Shown: positions 12,347 through 22,923 of the stretch, one piece after another
Layout: each line of letters starts with the position of its first letter
Numbering within the stretch: the stretch's first letter is position 1
From: Hexactinellida sp. DTS-2022
Taxonomy: Eukaryota; Porifera; Hexactinellida
Assembly: GCA_028753945.1 (NCBI GenBank)
Contig: JAPNXP010000007.1
Coordinates: 3,472,001 to 3,536,000 of the forward strand
Reading direction: 5' to 3'
DNA length: 64,000 nt
Position numbers and translations under genes: made by a program
Notes under the pieces: model-generated
Database searches by the model: none
What the model was told of the DNA's origin: nothing
What the model saw: only the letters and a program-made list of their open reading frames with translations

Positions 12347-12397
12347 GTTGTGTGTGTGTGTGTGTGTTTGTATGTGTGTCTGTGTGTTTGTTTGTGT
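12347..12397. repeat. TG-rich microsatellite
   Basis: (TG)n with interspersed TTTG and CTG units. It runs into TGTTCCCCA, similar to the sub-5'-terminal sequence of the Helitron-like repeats (TTTGTTTGTATGTTCC), so it may be a decayed end of such a copy. Confidence 0.7.
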
Positions 12398-13239
12398 TCC
12401 CCACTCTTATAACATAGGAACCTTGGAGAGGGATACTTTAAACAATGTTAGGCAATTAAAAATCTCCAAAACAGAGGAACAGTTCACTATCTGTTATATC
12501 GTAAGGAAATAAGTTAAAGTGTAGCTGCGGCTTTGATATTTCTGCCATTCGAAAACTTAGATTAAAGAAAACTCGAATTTGATAATCTTAACGTCTGGGC
12601 AAGGGTGGGGTTGGTTAACCGATGAGGCTACGGTTACAATTGGATTTCTCGTCACGGTTAACCGCCCATCCTACTCAACACAATAAATCCTTTATAAAAA
12701 ATTGATTATACCACAGAATAAGACTCAGCTGTATAAAGTATAACCGCATAAGTATGTATACTGTATTAGCAGATACATTTCGTGCTTTAGGTAAAATTTA
12801 AATCAATGTGCCCAATAAAATTTATTAAGTGATGATGAAAAATGGATTTAGGACTAACCATAGATGACTCAAGTATAAGGATAGACCATTGAATAACCAT
12901 GGATGAGCTCAAGGCCATCCTACTGCATTGGATAAAATACAATGTCATGACTCTTTCACTGCATTAAGTCAACTAATGACAGTAAATTACAAAACAACAA
13001 ATATATAACTGATCTAAGTTCAGTATTTCTTAAATTTCTTAGCCTTTCGAGAGTTCTCTCCATGAAAACTAACTTGAGAATATAATCTTTAACCTTATTG
13101 GAGATCAGGCAGTTCGCGATTACACCAAACATTTTCTGCAATATATGCCAATAAATCATGTTACATGAAGAACAAGTATACCCCAAGTTTCAATGCAATT
13201 GTTTTCTATATACTATATAGCTAGAGAAACTAGTATCTG

Positions 13240-14956
13240 TTTGAAGGTCCCTGAACTAGTTCTTTCATTAGCGAGATGTCATTATCAATTCCGACGAAAA
13301 TTTTCCATAAAATAACAACTGCTCTCTGATGGCCACTTAAGTGATCCTCTGTCCACAATTTCCAAATATGCGAACCTTGAATCTTTGGGCAAATTGATCA
13401 TGAATTATTTGTCGGTGGTGAGGTAATCGAGACAGTTAGGGCATTTATTTGATCGTTTGTAAAATTGATGCACAGCAAAACCAGTCATGAAGGCTAAAGC
13501 TTGCAGAGTTTGGGTGTCATAATCTATCGCTTCTAAATTTGGGAGTTGGTTCATTATCCGTTCTTTTGCTTGAAGTGATATAGCTGAAGAGTCCGGGTCA
13601 TATACTGAAAAGTTAGAGAATCGATTAATAAAATCTTGAACATAAATTTGTTCTGCACTTAATTGGTACAATTTAAGCATACTAGATACTTTCAGTCGTC
13701 GCTGAGACTCTAGTATTTGACAAAATGATATATGATAATTGGCTCCAGACATTTGTCTGTAAAGACAAAATGGTATCTAACGCATCATTCTGTAAAAAGG
13801 AGGTCAAAACATATGAAAAACCAGTTGTTAGTTAGGTGACGAACTAAAGCAGCAATGCCATGCACGTGTGCCTTAGAATAGTGAATGTCTGGCGAGTGAT
13901 CGACGCTTTCTTTTCTTCTGTTGTTGCTTCCCAGGTTTCAATCTAAACTACATACGCTCTAGGAAAGAAAAGCGTGGATCGTCTCGTACTAGGGGTTTTG
14001 AAAATTCTTCTCTCAAGCGTGTTCCTTTCTGTGGTGTACTGATATTAAATATTTTCCAGATTTTTAAAATGATAGATATTGAATACATTATCTCGCGAAT
14101 CATTATGAATTTGCAGGCCAGCAATAGTTGATTCATGAAATATGTGGAGTGCGAGTTTTACGTTATGTCGTTCCATGCTCGAAGGCCAGCACGATTTAGC
14201 TGTCAGATGGTGTGCAATTTTGGCGAAAGAGTGCTGTTCTTGCTTGTAGAGTAATCTCACATCTTCAAAACAAGCTTTGCACTGGGTAAGAGGATATTTG
14301 ATAGAGTCAGTGGAAATATCATCAATAGAGGGAAAAATGAATGTGTGGTTATAATCTTCGGTGTTTAGCCAATTGTTCCGAATACATTTCAATATGTGAA
14401 CCGCATCAAATAACAGGAAAAGGTCCCTGGTAATGTCAACTTGATGAGGAACAATGGACTTAAGAGTCTTTTGATCAGGGGAAAACTTCTTAAAAATGTT
14501 AACATTTTGAGGGTAGTTATCAGAACAAATTACCTGAACGAATAGCCCACATTTTTCGATTTCACAAATAACAGATTTTATGGACATATGTAAATCTGAT
14601 GCATTGGTAGAGGACAGAGGGAATAGGCGAACAATGGTTGACCATTTCTTGTGGAGATTAGAAACCATTATTGCTAAAACCGTCTAATTGGATCTTCTGT
14701 GTCGAGTGTCGGTGCAATAATATTACCCCCCTTATACGCAATCTCTGACTTGACATGAACTTCATCAATTTGGACGAAGACGTTCTTTTGTTGGAGTGAG
14801 AAGTCTTTTATTGCATTTTTAGAAAAACAAAGTACTAGCTCTAACCCAATAGGATGGTACAGCCTCTGTAAAGTGTGGAAATGTGGGAGTGATAAACAGT
14901 CAAGAGATTGCAAGTATAACAGGAGTGGGAGTAGATATGAGCCTTGAGCGACAAAA
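13240..14956 (-). pseudogene. P-element transposase, catalytic and C-terminal part
   Basis: The transposase is read on the minus strand. A likely exon starts after AG at 14958-14957 with GFVAQGSYLLPLLLYLQSL. It continues to FVQIDEVHVKSEIAYKGG (RNase H-like first strand with Asp), is frameshifted near 14690, then resumes with TVLAIMVSNLHKKW, VICSDNYPQNVNIFKKF and LLFDAVHILKCIRNNW. The D-N and FD-HxLKCxRN motifs are characteristic of P-element/THAP9 transposases (RNase H fold and GTP-binding insertion). A third block at 13752-13405 has MSGANYHISFCQILESQRR, ALAFMTGFAVHQF and the CPNCLDYL pair. After an in-frame stop, IVDRGSLKWPSE continues the family C-terminus to about 13240. At least one frameshift and one stop make an active product unlikely. 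Confidence 0.85.
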
Positions 14957-15610
14957 CCTAAAATACAAAAATGTACAAATTAACAAATATCTAAGGAGCT
15001 TGTTGTTGAAATATATAAGCACGCACCTGTGTAATAAATAATGTTGTATCTGCGGCAAATTTTTGGAACCATGATATTCTCAACCAGGCCTAAATGAATT
15101 GAAGTCGAGGGAGGTATGTAGATATCGCATTATCTTTTTTTATTCAGTTTTAGATCTTTTGCGGTACACTCCTTTATTTCATCAATTGCATCAATGATAT
15201 GTGCTTTAGCTGAATTAACATGATGAAATATAGAATCAGTCTCAGAACCAGTCTTTATAAATGAGCAACGTACAATTTCACTAAAAAGAGCTTCAACTTG
15301 GCGTATATCATTTAGCGCATTCAGGGAGAGAGAAATCGGTTCGTCTTCGCAAAAAGCGTTAGTAGTTAAATCAGAATTAACAGATACTACACAGATAGAC
15401 TGGCTTCAATTGATATCCTTGATTTTTCTAACCGTGGGAGTAAAATTGAATTGAACTATCAATCGAATACCAAATAACCCAGTTCTGAAGAGATATCAAA
15501 TTGAGCTTTTGCTTCAATGTATCAAGAGTGACAATACAATACTTCTCATCAGCTTTGAATGATTGTTGACTTTCCTTTATTACCTGAGTAAAGAAATGCT
15601 CTTCTTTCTC

Positions 15611-15958
15611 CTAAATCTTTAAACGTTTAATATGTTTAGATCCTACGGGTGGTGAAAGATATGTGGGACATCCTGGCAAGAAACATGGAACGGCATCATT
15701 GCGAAGCACTGGCACTTTACGAGGGAATTCTCGAAGGGATGCGTTTGGACCTGATGGCACCGAGTATGTCCGTGAGATGTCTTCATCGCGGAAATGTTTT
15801 TCACAAACAAAAGTGTTAGTATGGATATCTACTAAGTGTAGCGCTGTTATCCACTTAGATCTGACATCTGGCTCCACCGGTAGTTTAAACAAGGTTACAT
15901 AACCATCAGTAGAACTGTAGTTTCCTTTACTGCCAGGCGCAGAACATTTGTTGGGCAT
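15611..15958 (-). CDS. THAP-domain exon of the P-element transposase
   Basis: This 115-codon ORF on the minus strand starts at an ATG and begins MPNKCSAPGSKGNY. The THAP C2CH pattern is visible: Cys5 with a following C-less spacer, LFKLP, W36, a VCEKHF motif (Cys and His of the zinc site) and later an FPRKVPVL segment close to the AVPxF box. THAP domains bind the terminal DNA of P elements. The ORF lies next to the right terminal repeat, where the 5' end of the transposase gene should be. Downstream (15000-15600) is a decayed segment, KQKLNLISLQNWVIWY, that parallels KLTLIYLPSSWLVWF in the second P element. Confidence 0.85.
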   Translation of the reverse strand: MPNKCSAPGSKGNYSSTDGYVTLFKLPVEPDVRSKWITALHLVDIHTNTFVCEKHFRDEDISRTYSVPSGPNASLREFPRKVPVLRNDAVPCFLPGCPTYLSPPVGSKHIKRLKI

Positions 15959-16409
15959 AATTTGCTAATTAATTGAATATTAAAGATTATAGTAAAGTGA
16001 ATTATCATGAAATAAATCGAAAATATATATTATTGTAGACTACTTAATAAATTAAGGATAAATTTCACAAGAAATAATAGTGAGACAGCCATATTTTTGA
16101 ATAAAACTCTTATAACTCTTATTGAATGTGACTTTTACAACAAAAATTTATATTGTGGTTGGGTAATAAAATGGCCTTCGCACTCATCCTTGGTGTAGTT
16201 TTCATTTGTAATGGTATATCCTTATACTTGAGTCATCTATGGACTAGCATAGTCAGATAAAATTCAAAGATTTTTATTACTTTATACATTAATTTCCCAT
16301 TAACTCTGCTGATATTCAACAGACCGGCTAACTGGTTATTAAAATCTCTAACCGTTAACCGATGTCAGCAACGGTTAACCGGTTAGCCGGTTAACCGAAT
16401 CCAGCCTTG

Positions 16410-17064
16410 GTATCTCTAATAATTCTCCACTGATGAAACGTTTTTCTAGGTTTTCGAGTATGCTGAATTCATTAGAAATAAAATAATTTAATTTTAACAA
16501 CCATAATTTTATGACCACTGTGCCCAGTTAGGTAGGAATTAAAGCCAAATTCATACTTGGTTAAAGGTAAAGAATACAATTCTCTAACCATGTATGCAAA
16601 TTGTATTTGGCTCACAAATCAATTTTTTAAGCTACAAGCCATAATTAGAATAAATGTGTGTAAAAAAATATTTGATCAAACACCAGGTGCAAATTAGACA
16701 GTCAGTCCACACCTACATTCAGCCCTCACTCTATAAAGGTGTGCTCAAAAGCACCGTCTACGAAGAAGTAACAGTATTGATAAGAAAATAAGTAATTTAA
16801 ACTTGCTACTCCATAGTAGTCGGCACAGAAATAATAACTAATGAGCTAAAATATATTCGAACTAGTGACATTGTTCTTAAAATCGATTTATACTAAATAC
16901 AATATCCTTAAAATCGATAAGAACTAACGACAATGGATAACAAAATGACAACAATAGAATTCGAACTAAATATTATTTTGAACAGAGAATAGAAGCACGA
17001 ACATAAGAGGTAATTATTTTCGTCCTTTGAGTGCCAATATTTACAAATAATATAAATTCAAATA
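16410..17064. other. Intronic AT-rich sequence, nothing recognised
   Basis: No ORF, paired repeat or splice-flanked exon was identified here. Confidence 0.5.
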
Positions 17065-17166
17065 CAGACGACTGGGCTTAATAGGGTCAATTTGGTACGA
17101 GGATAATATGACCCGATTGAGCGGAGAATTATATTAACCGGTGGCTCAATCAAGCGGAGTATACTG
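17065..17166. mobile_element. Pogo-like MITE, 102 bp
   Basis: Left end cagacgactgggcttaatag; right end aagcggagtatactg. TA flanks both sides. It is a diverged, shortened member of the CTCCGCTTAATAG family seen at 18038 and 25302. It lies about 50 bp from the EML exon, on its downstream side. Confidence 0.65.
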
Positions 17167-17215
17167 TAGTAAACTATGAAAATTTAAAATATATATCCTA
17201 TAATATTAAACATAC

Positions 17216-17536
17216 TTCCCCTTTACTTTCCATAGATTCAGAATTGAAGAATAGGATTTTCCCATTTAGTAAACCAACAACTATATACTTGCCATTATTA
17301 GAATATACTACGACCCTTCCACCAGAAGGAAGTTCCTTGAGATACATCATTTCTTGTATTTCTACGTTCCAAATTCGCAGAGTTGCATCATCACTTATAG
17401 TAGCAAATGTAGAAGTAATTGGATCATGTGCTAGACCCCACAACTCACCCTGTGAGTGACCTCTCACTAAAACAACCATAGTTGAACGAGTAATCTCAAT
17501 AATTTCATTTTCTTTTGTACCCACAAGGGTATTTCC
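17216..17536 (-). CDS. EML-type WD40 protein, exon E
   Basis: This 321-nt internal exon (107 codons, phase 0 at both ends) encodes GNTLVGTKENEIIEI, then GHSQGELWGLAHDP, ISDDATLRIWNVE and YSNNGKYIVVGLLNGKILFF. The sequence GNTLVGTxxxEIIEI followed by GHxxGELWGLAxxP and SDDxTLRIW is the conserved blade order of the EML tandem propeller. Acceptor AG is at 17538-17537, donor gtatgt at 17215-17210. It joins exon D (RSIDFQ) upstream and exon F (LHNRSTEI) downstream without breaking the fold. Confidence 0.95.
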
Positions 17537-18028
17537 CTACATAAAGGTAGTCATAAAGTTACATAAACAAATGCAACATAAAGGAGTTAAATGACCTATT
17601 ATTAAGTCAAAAGGAATGCAGAGGAATTCATTGGTGAAATGAGATATACATAATTAATCATATCTAATTCAATGCAAATAGAGTATGAAATGTATGTATA
17701 AGTGGCTGTATAATACAAGGTAAACGTATACCAAAGGTAATGCAGAATTGGGAAACAACAGAATTGGAATGCTGTAGAAATAGAGTCCTGAAATTTAAAT
17801 CTAAAAAGTTAGCGAATAATAAACATTTCACAGTTGGTATTTTCAGGAAGTAGGAAGAAGAAACCATGCTAGATGGGATCAAATAAAATATTAGTGACAT
17901 TGAGTTATTGGTAGCTGCAAACTGAATGGCATGTGTCTCTTAAACGTAGTTACAGACGATTGATTTAGGTATTTCACAAACTGCAAATCCAATGATCATT
18001 ATTTATAAAAATGCTTGATCATGTTAAA
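17537..18028. other. Intronic sequence, nothing recognised
   Basis: Start of the 12.1-kb intron on the exon-E side. No repeat ends or coding segment were seen before the Helitron-like copy at 18029. Confidence 0.5.
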
Positions 18029-18037
18029 TCTAAACTA

Positions 18038-18222
18038 CAGTCAACTCAGCTTAATAGAGCAACCGGTTAATCGGTTTCGCCGCTTAATCGGGTCAAAATT
18101 TTACAGGATTTATAGGACAGAATTGAAGTTTGGCTTACAATATTTTCGGTTAATAGGTTTCTCCGCTTAATCGGGTCAAAACAACCTGGTCCCGAGGTGG
18201 CACTATTAAGCGGAGTCGACTG
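18038..18222. mobile_element. Pogo-like MITE, 185 bp (CTCCGCTTAATAG family)
   Basis: The ends cagtcaactcagcttaatag and, inverted, cagtcgactccgcttaatag are flanked by TA on both sides, the target of Tc1/mariner/pogo elements. It is the same length as, and in opposite orientation to, the copy at 25302-25486. It is inserted 9 bp inside the Helitron-like copy A. Confidence 0.85.
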
Positions 18223-18258
18223 TATTAAAACACAAACCTCTAAGTATGTATATATAAA

Positions 18259-18442
18259 CAGTAGAACCTCGTTAGTACGAACACGGTTAATACGAATTTC
18301 CGGATAAGACGAACAAATAGTTCCACAAAATAAGGTCCCTACAATGGCTATTAAATGGGTATTACTCCGGTTAATACGAACTCCGGATAAAGCGAACAAA
18401 TTTTTACCGTCCGTTGGTGTTCGTATTAACGAGGTTATACTG
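18259..18442. mobile_element. Pogo/Tigger-like MITE (CCTCGTTAATACGAAC family)
   Basis: The left end cagtagaacctcgttagtac and right end, inverted, cagtataacctcgttaatac match. TA follows the right end; the left dinucleotide is AA. A related copy lies at 25664-25844 and solo or degenerate copies at 31575 and 31964. It too is inserted in Helitron-like copy A. Confidence 0.8.
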
Positions 18443-18991
18443 TATATACGTATATATAAATTTGTTTGTATGTTCCGAGGTGATTGAAGAAACTGGACGG
18501 TTTCCAAATCTGATTTTTGCCACATAGGGGTAACTTTCGGAACCAGACACCAAGTTATGGTTTCCATTCAAAATTTCTCAAACCTCGCCAATTATGGCGT
18601 CATTGTCACATTGGAGAAGGATGAAATATATTTTTATCTCCCTTTAAGAGATAAAAATGAAATTTTTATAGAAATTTTTTATACGTTGGTCGCACCAGAT
18701 TGTCAATATTCTTACTCATTATCGCATGATGACGTAATTACTAAATTTACTGTTAAATTTGGCTGTTTTATTTACAGTTATAATCAATGTTTGAGTTGTA
18801 TAAATGTGTTCTGCAGCGAAGCGAACTAGCAAACGATGCGCGATAGTTGTTAAAAAAGCCTAAATTACATGTGCCTGCCTTTAAAAATTAGGTGACCCCA
18901 TTGATTCTTCGCAAGAATCTGGAAAACTTTACAGTTTCGAGATATATTAGCATGATATTAGATTATATAACATGCTACGATATATAGTAAA

Positions 18992-19104
18992 TTCCGTTAT
19001 AACAAACTTGGCAGTCTCGGCAATATTATTCACATCCCAACTGACCAATTGAAAAATAATTTTAAACCGATAATATCAAAGTAAATTAAGACGATAATGG
19101 ACTT
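18992..19104. repeat. Solo end of the 3601-7367 inverted-repeat family
   Basis: ccgttataacaaacttggcag followed by TCAAAGTAAATTAAGACG repeats the order of the 3601-3710 terminus at reduced identity. No partner end is nearby. Confidence 0.6.
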
Positions 19105-19230
19105 TTCTTTTCTCATATAGTAGAGTGGACAATAATAAATTATTTTCTACATCAAATATTCCTAATAATTATTAAGTAGCACATATACGCAATTGCAACT
19201 ATTTAAATTATAGTTGTAGAATTGAAAGTA

Positions 19231-19489
19231 CCGTATTTACTCGAATAGTAGCCTAGGCGATTATTGTTTTTACTCCATTTTTCAACCAATAATTTTGAGC
19301 AATTTTCTAGAATATCACATTTTATTACAATTTAATTATGATAATCGGTTGATAATCGTATTGTGAGTTATATTAGATGTAAATGTTTACTCCGGGTAGC
19401 TGTAATAAATTTTTATTTGCTACTTTAGGGGGGCGATTATTGGAGGTAGGCGATTATTCGAATAGAGGCTACTATTCGAATAAATACGG
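19231..19489. mobile_element. Mariner-like MITE, 259 bp (TA target)
   Basis: The terminal inverted repeats start ccgtatttactcgaatagta (left); the right end is the near-exact complement ending in aaatacgg. TA lies on both sides. A single end of the same family occurs in the Ginger element near 47539. Confidence 0.85.
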
Positions 19490-20061
19490 TACTTGGTTAA
19501 GCTTTAAAACGAGTTCAGGTAAATATTTGGCTCACCTAACATACAAGTATTATTGGCATGGAGGTTATTCATAGCAGGAAATTAAATATTAATTTAGTCA
19601 AAATATATGTGGTTTAGAGGGATTTCTAATAATTTCACTATTTTAAAAGCACCTAATGATCGACTAACCATGAAAATAAAGAATTTTTCTATCAAGAAAT
19701 ATCATGTACCACATATTTCAAGGTGTATGAATTCGAAAAATAATGTTTTTAGATAAATGACCAGAGCTGAAACAAATAATTTTGAATTGGCATAAAAAGT
19801 CATTTTTTAGAATGAGTGGAATGAGATGGTTTATGTAATATGAAAGAGTTGAAATGAAAAATGAGAAAATGAGTTTCTGTGCCAACTCAAAATGAGTTAA
19901 TACAGCCCTGTATAAGAAAATGCTGATACAGATTATTCTAATATGATCGATCTTTAAGAGCGCATAAATTACTAATTGTTCCAAAGGAAACTAGGCGATT
20001 TTCGATGATAAATTTAAAAAATCAGTTCTTCAGAACTATTGTTATCTTACAAATTAGGATA

Positions 20062-20236
20062 TAGTGCAACCTCGATCATCTGAACTCGTCTGGGACCAGT
20101 CAAACATGTTCGGAAAATCTACAGTTCGGAGATTTTAAGGCTGAACTAATAAATGGAATAATTTTGGGACCAGCCAAGTGTGTTCGGGTAATTGAAGAGT
20201 TCGGTTAATCGAATAGCGGGAAATCGAGTTACACTG
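20062..20236. mobile_element. Pogo-like MITE, 175 bp
   Basis: Left tagtgcaacctcgat and right, inverted, cagtgtaactcgattt; internal GGGACCAG...GTGTTCGG repeats lie in inverted arrangement. The ends are partly decayed. Confidence 0.55.
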
Positions 20237-20538
20237 CAGTTTTAAAAATAATAATGAACAAAGATTCCCCAATAGCAGACACGTTAGTGTTTAACTTAAC
20301 TAATTATGAATTAAAAACCCGGAACCTCAGTCATAATTGTGATCATATAATCAACTTTGAACTCAATATATAATCAGGAGATATGCAAGCATTAAACGAC
20401 GTTTCTTTTAAATAATGAAAATCTATTTCCGAATATAAATAACAATAAACCTACGACTCAAAAAATGCAAGATTTTCATGTTGAATCGGATCACACACTC
20501 GCTTGTTTGAATTCTAAATGAAAAGTTTATTTGCACTA

Positions 20539-20612
20539 CTAACGCTTCGCTTGATAAGTAGCTTCGCGGCATACACAACTCACAACAACCGCTCCGCGGT
20601 TGTTTTGAGGCT
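20539..20612 (-). mobile_element. Helitron-like 3' end, copy D
   Basis: On the minus strand: hairpin ccgcggagcgg, then ccgcgaagc, then gcgaagcgttag followed by T, the same tail as at 1761 and 24399. The body beyond 20612 is too decayed to bound. The stretches 19490-20061 and 20613-21101 show nothing else. Confidence 0.4.
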
Positions 20613-21101
20613 GTATACTTGCAACGCTTACTATAACTAAAATAAAATAGTAAATTAAACATTGATCAAATTAACAATTATGTCATCAATCAATAAAAAG
20701 CAAGGATATTGAGAACTGGTGCAATTAACATGTCTGCGTCATTAGTGGACATGTTCCATTACATTTTCACATTTTATTTTATAGTGTATTCGAATCATGC
20801 GTGATTAAGTTAATTTACACGTAATGTAACAGAATCCTGCAATTTGAGGTGCTTGAGCAACCCCAATACACTTTGGGAAGTCACGGAAATTAGAGTAAAT
20901 TTTAAGTAGTTTGAATCTAATGAAAATAAGAAAATCATAACAAGCACATTCTAAAACCTAGAAAACTGAGCGAGTGATGCAAACCTCGAATTAATAAACA
21001 CTTTGCTGAATTATTATAGATAGGCGTAATATTGTCAAACTTTCAAATATTTGAGGTCAAATTCAAGTCCTGATCTCTTATTTCCTATAACCTCTTTATC
21101 A

Positions 21102-22258
21102 TCTATACTATTAAAACACAAACTTATGTGTATACAGTGGTGTTGCATTATTACAACTCCCCTATTACCAATTGCTTTATTAGCAACCGCCTCTGGGGTC
21201 CCAAGCGAACGAATACTGTTAATTTCATTCCCATAATAAGAACTTCGCCTACTTGTCTGGTCGTTGGAAGGTTGAACCTAGAAAAATTCATACAAAGCGT
21301 ATTTTGGTATCATTATAAGCGATTTTCTTTTAGAATAACATATCCAAAATCCGCTAAAATGGGTCTGGGGAAATTTTTTACACGGGCGGCAGTGTCGGCT
21401 TATTCATAGTAAATCGCGACATTCCCGGAACTAATTATCCCAAATCATATCTGATCAACTTATAATCATCATATTTGTATTCAGCGTTAAATTTCCAGCA
21501 ATTCGATATATCACATCACCATATTTGGAGGATAATTATCCGATATAAACATAAAATTGAAGATTCTCAGATAAATCTCGTCAAATCCCATTTTAGAGGG
21601 TCGATATGTGTATAATTATACTATTGGATTTGAACGAGGGATCACCAGATCATTTTTTCACCAGTGTAAAAAATTTCCCAAACGGATTTTGTATAAGTTA
21701 TTCTAAAAAGAATTCCGCTTCTAATGATACTAAAATACGCTTTGCATGAATTTTTTCTAGGTATGAGCCATTTTGGATTTCAACGACCGGACTATAATAG
21801 CAACCAAATTTAGTGGCAAACCAGAGTTGCTAATAAAGCAACTCCACTGAGGATATATATAAATTTGTTTTTATGTTCCGTGTTGATTCAAGAAACTGGA
21901 CGATTTCCAAATATTATTTCGGCATATAGGGGTACCTTTTGGCACGAGCCAACAAGTTGAGTTTTCCAATGAAAATTTCTCACATTTCTAGAATTATGAA
22001 ATTAACTATATCGCACATAACTCCAGCCCTCTAAGTGATAGAAATCTGCAAATTCAATAGAATATGTATTAATGATGCGGATACGTTGGTCACACCAGAT
22101 TTCCAAAATGCTTACTCATTATCGCATGATGGCGTAATCACTAAATTTCATATTGTTAAATTTACTATTCAGGCCTATTTACGCTTTATAATCAATGTTA
22201 GAAGTATGTAAACCACACATCAACCGCGAAGCGGTTGGTGTGTGTGGTTGTGTTCTGT
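21102..22258 (+). mobile_element. Helitron-like non-autonomous element, copy B
   Basis: It starts TCTATACTATTAAAACACAAAC after an A. It is interrupted by an inverted-repeat element (21135-21849), then continues atataaatttgtttttatg through the same body as copy A, with the ATCGCATGATGGCG block near 22125. The 3' part has the ccgcgaagcgg hairpin at 22212-22222 and stops at ctgtcgct, so the last bases are missing or changed. Confidence 0.5.
21135..21849. mobile_element. Inverted-repeat MITE inside Helitron-like copy B
   Basis: Left cagtggtgttgc... and right, inverted, cagtggagttgctttattag open arms that stay complementary for about 250 bp (for example TTAGCAACC, GGTCGTTG, AAATTCATACAAAGCGTATT and GGGAAATTTTTTACAC on one side, with their complements on the other). 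Flanking 8-mers tgtgtata and aggatata match at 5 of 8 positions. Confidence 0.55.
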
Positions 22259-22504
22259 CGCTATGGGTCAAAGATTTGACGATTGACCCCCCTCCTGCTC
22301 CTGGCAATTTCAATCAACTCTTCCAGCTGACCAAATCAGTGCCAATTTAATTTACCAATCTGGATTTGGAGTACTGATGAAGAACTGATAGCTGCAAAAT
22401 ATAATTATCGGAACTGACATCTATGTTGCGAATGGTGAGTGTAAAACTCGAAAAGTATCTACCAAACGTGAAATCCGCTGGGACCTATAAGGCTTTCTAA
22501 CAAC

Positions 22505-22915
22505 CAGGGGTGGCGGGAGGGTGGGGCCAGGTGGGGCCTGTGCCCCACCTGAATTTGAGCGTGCCCCACCTGAATTTGAGCGTGCCCCACCTGAATTTGA
22601 GCGTGCCCCACCTGAATTTGAGCGTGCCCCACCTGAATTTGAGCGTGCCCCACCTGAATTTGAGCGTGCCCCACCTGAATTTGAGCGTGCCCCACCTGAA
22701 TTTGAGCGTGCCCCACCTGAATTTGAGCGTGCCCCACCTGAATTTGAGCGTGCCCCACCTGAATTTGAGCGTGCCCCACCTGAATTTGAGCGTGCCCCAC
22801 CTGAATTTGAGCGTGCCCCACCTCATGCCCCACCTGAGGTTGGGCACAGGCCTAAATTAATGTTAGTGTGCCGCACCTGTGTCCCACCAGTGGTACCGCG
22901 CTAGCGCCGCCACTG
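22505..22915. mobile_element. hAT MITE with perfect TSD, carrying a minisatellite
   Basis: The ends caggggtggcgggagg and, inverted, cagtggcggcgctagc are flanked by ctaacaac on both sides (22497-22504, 22916-22923). This makes it one hAT-type insertion. Most of its length is a 21-bp tandem array. A sister copy at 30916-31060 has the same flanking words (GTGCCCCA, CTGTGTCTCACCAGTG) but only diverged single units. Confidence 0.9.
22540..22812. repeat. Minisatellite, 13 units of 21 bp
   Basis: Thirteen consecutive copies of gtgccccacctgaatttgag+c span 273 bp with no variation that I can see. Because 21 is a multiple of 3, the array is open in several frames on both strands. The resulting repeat peptides are by-products, not genes. 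Confidence 0.97.
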
Positions 22916-22923
22916 CTAACAAC

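Larger units (their letters stand above)
12859..16241 (-). mobile_element. P element, near-complete copy
   Basis: The terminal inverted repeats are catagatgactcaagtataa at the left and its complement ending at 16241; the similarity covers about 30 bp. Flanks gactaac (12852-12858) and gactagc (16242-16248) are a target duplication with one mismatch. The 3.4-kb interior carries a P-type transposase on the minus strand with an N-terminal THAP domain. Its ends differ from those of the second P element (53925-56739), so two P families are present. Confidence 0.85.
12600..16409. mobile_element. Older MITE split by a P element
   Basis: Left end caagggtggggttggttaac and right end, inverted, caaggctggattcggttaac bracket the P element at 12859-16241. 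Removing that insert leaves an element of about 0.4 kb rich in CGGTTAACCG words. The 8-bp flanks do not match, so the boundary pairing rests on the terminal similarity alone. Confidence 0.55.
18029..18846 (+). mobile_element. Helitron-like non-autonomous element, copy A
   Basis: It starts with TCTAAACTA after an A and, across two MITEs, continues ttaaaacacaaac and then atataaatttgtttgtatg. It ends in a gcgaagcg stem region and GATAG before a T. The 5' TC, 3' hairpin and A/T insertion point are Helitron features. Copies B (21102) and C (24399-25299) align through the body (GAAGAAACTGGACG, CCAGATT...TTACTCATTATCGCATGATG). No Rep/helicase coding is present. MITEs at 18038-18222 and 18259-18442 inserted into this copy. 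Confidence 0.55.

Noticed and set aside
15663..15902. 79-aa plus-strand ORF
   Set aside because: Antisense shadow of the THAP exon.
18067..18567. 166-aa ORF on the minus strand
   Set aside because: It crosses two MITEs and the Helitron-like body; it is chance open frame in repeats.
22540..22812. CRISPR-like array
   Set aside because: Units are contiguous with no unique spacers; it is a plain tandem repeat within a MITE.
22459..22904. Overlapping 116-127 aa repeat peptides on both strands
   Set aside because: They are produced by the 21-bp minisatellite, whose unit length keeps frames open. No codon bias or protein family supports them.
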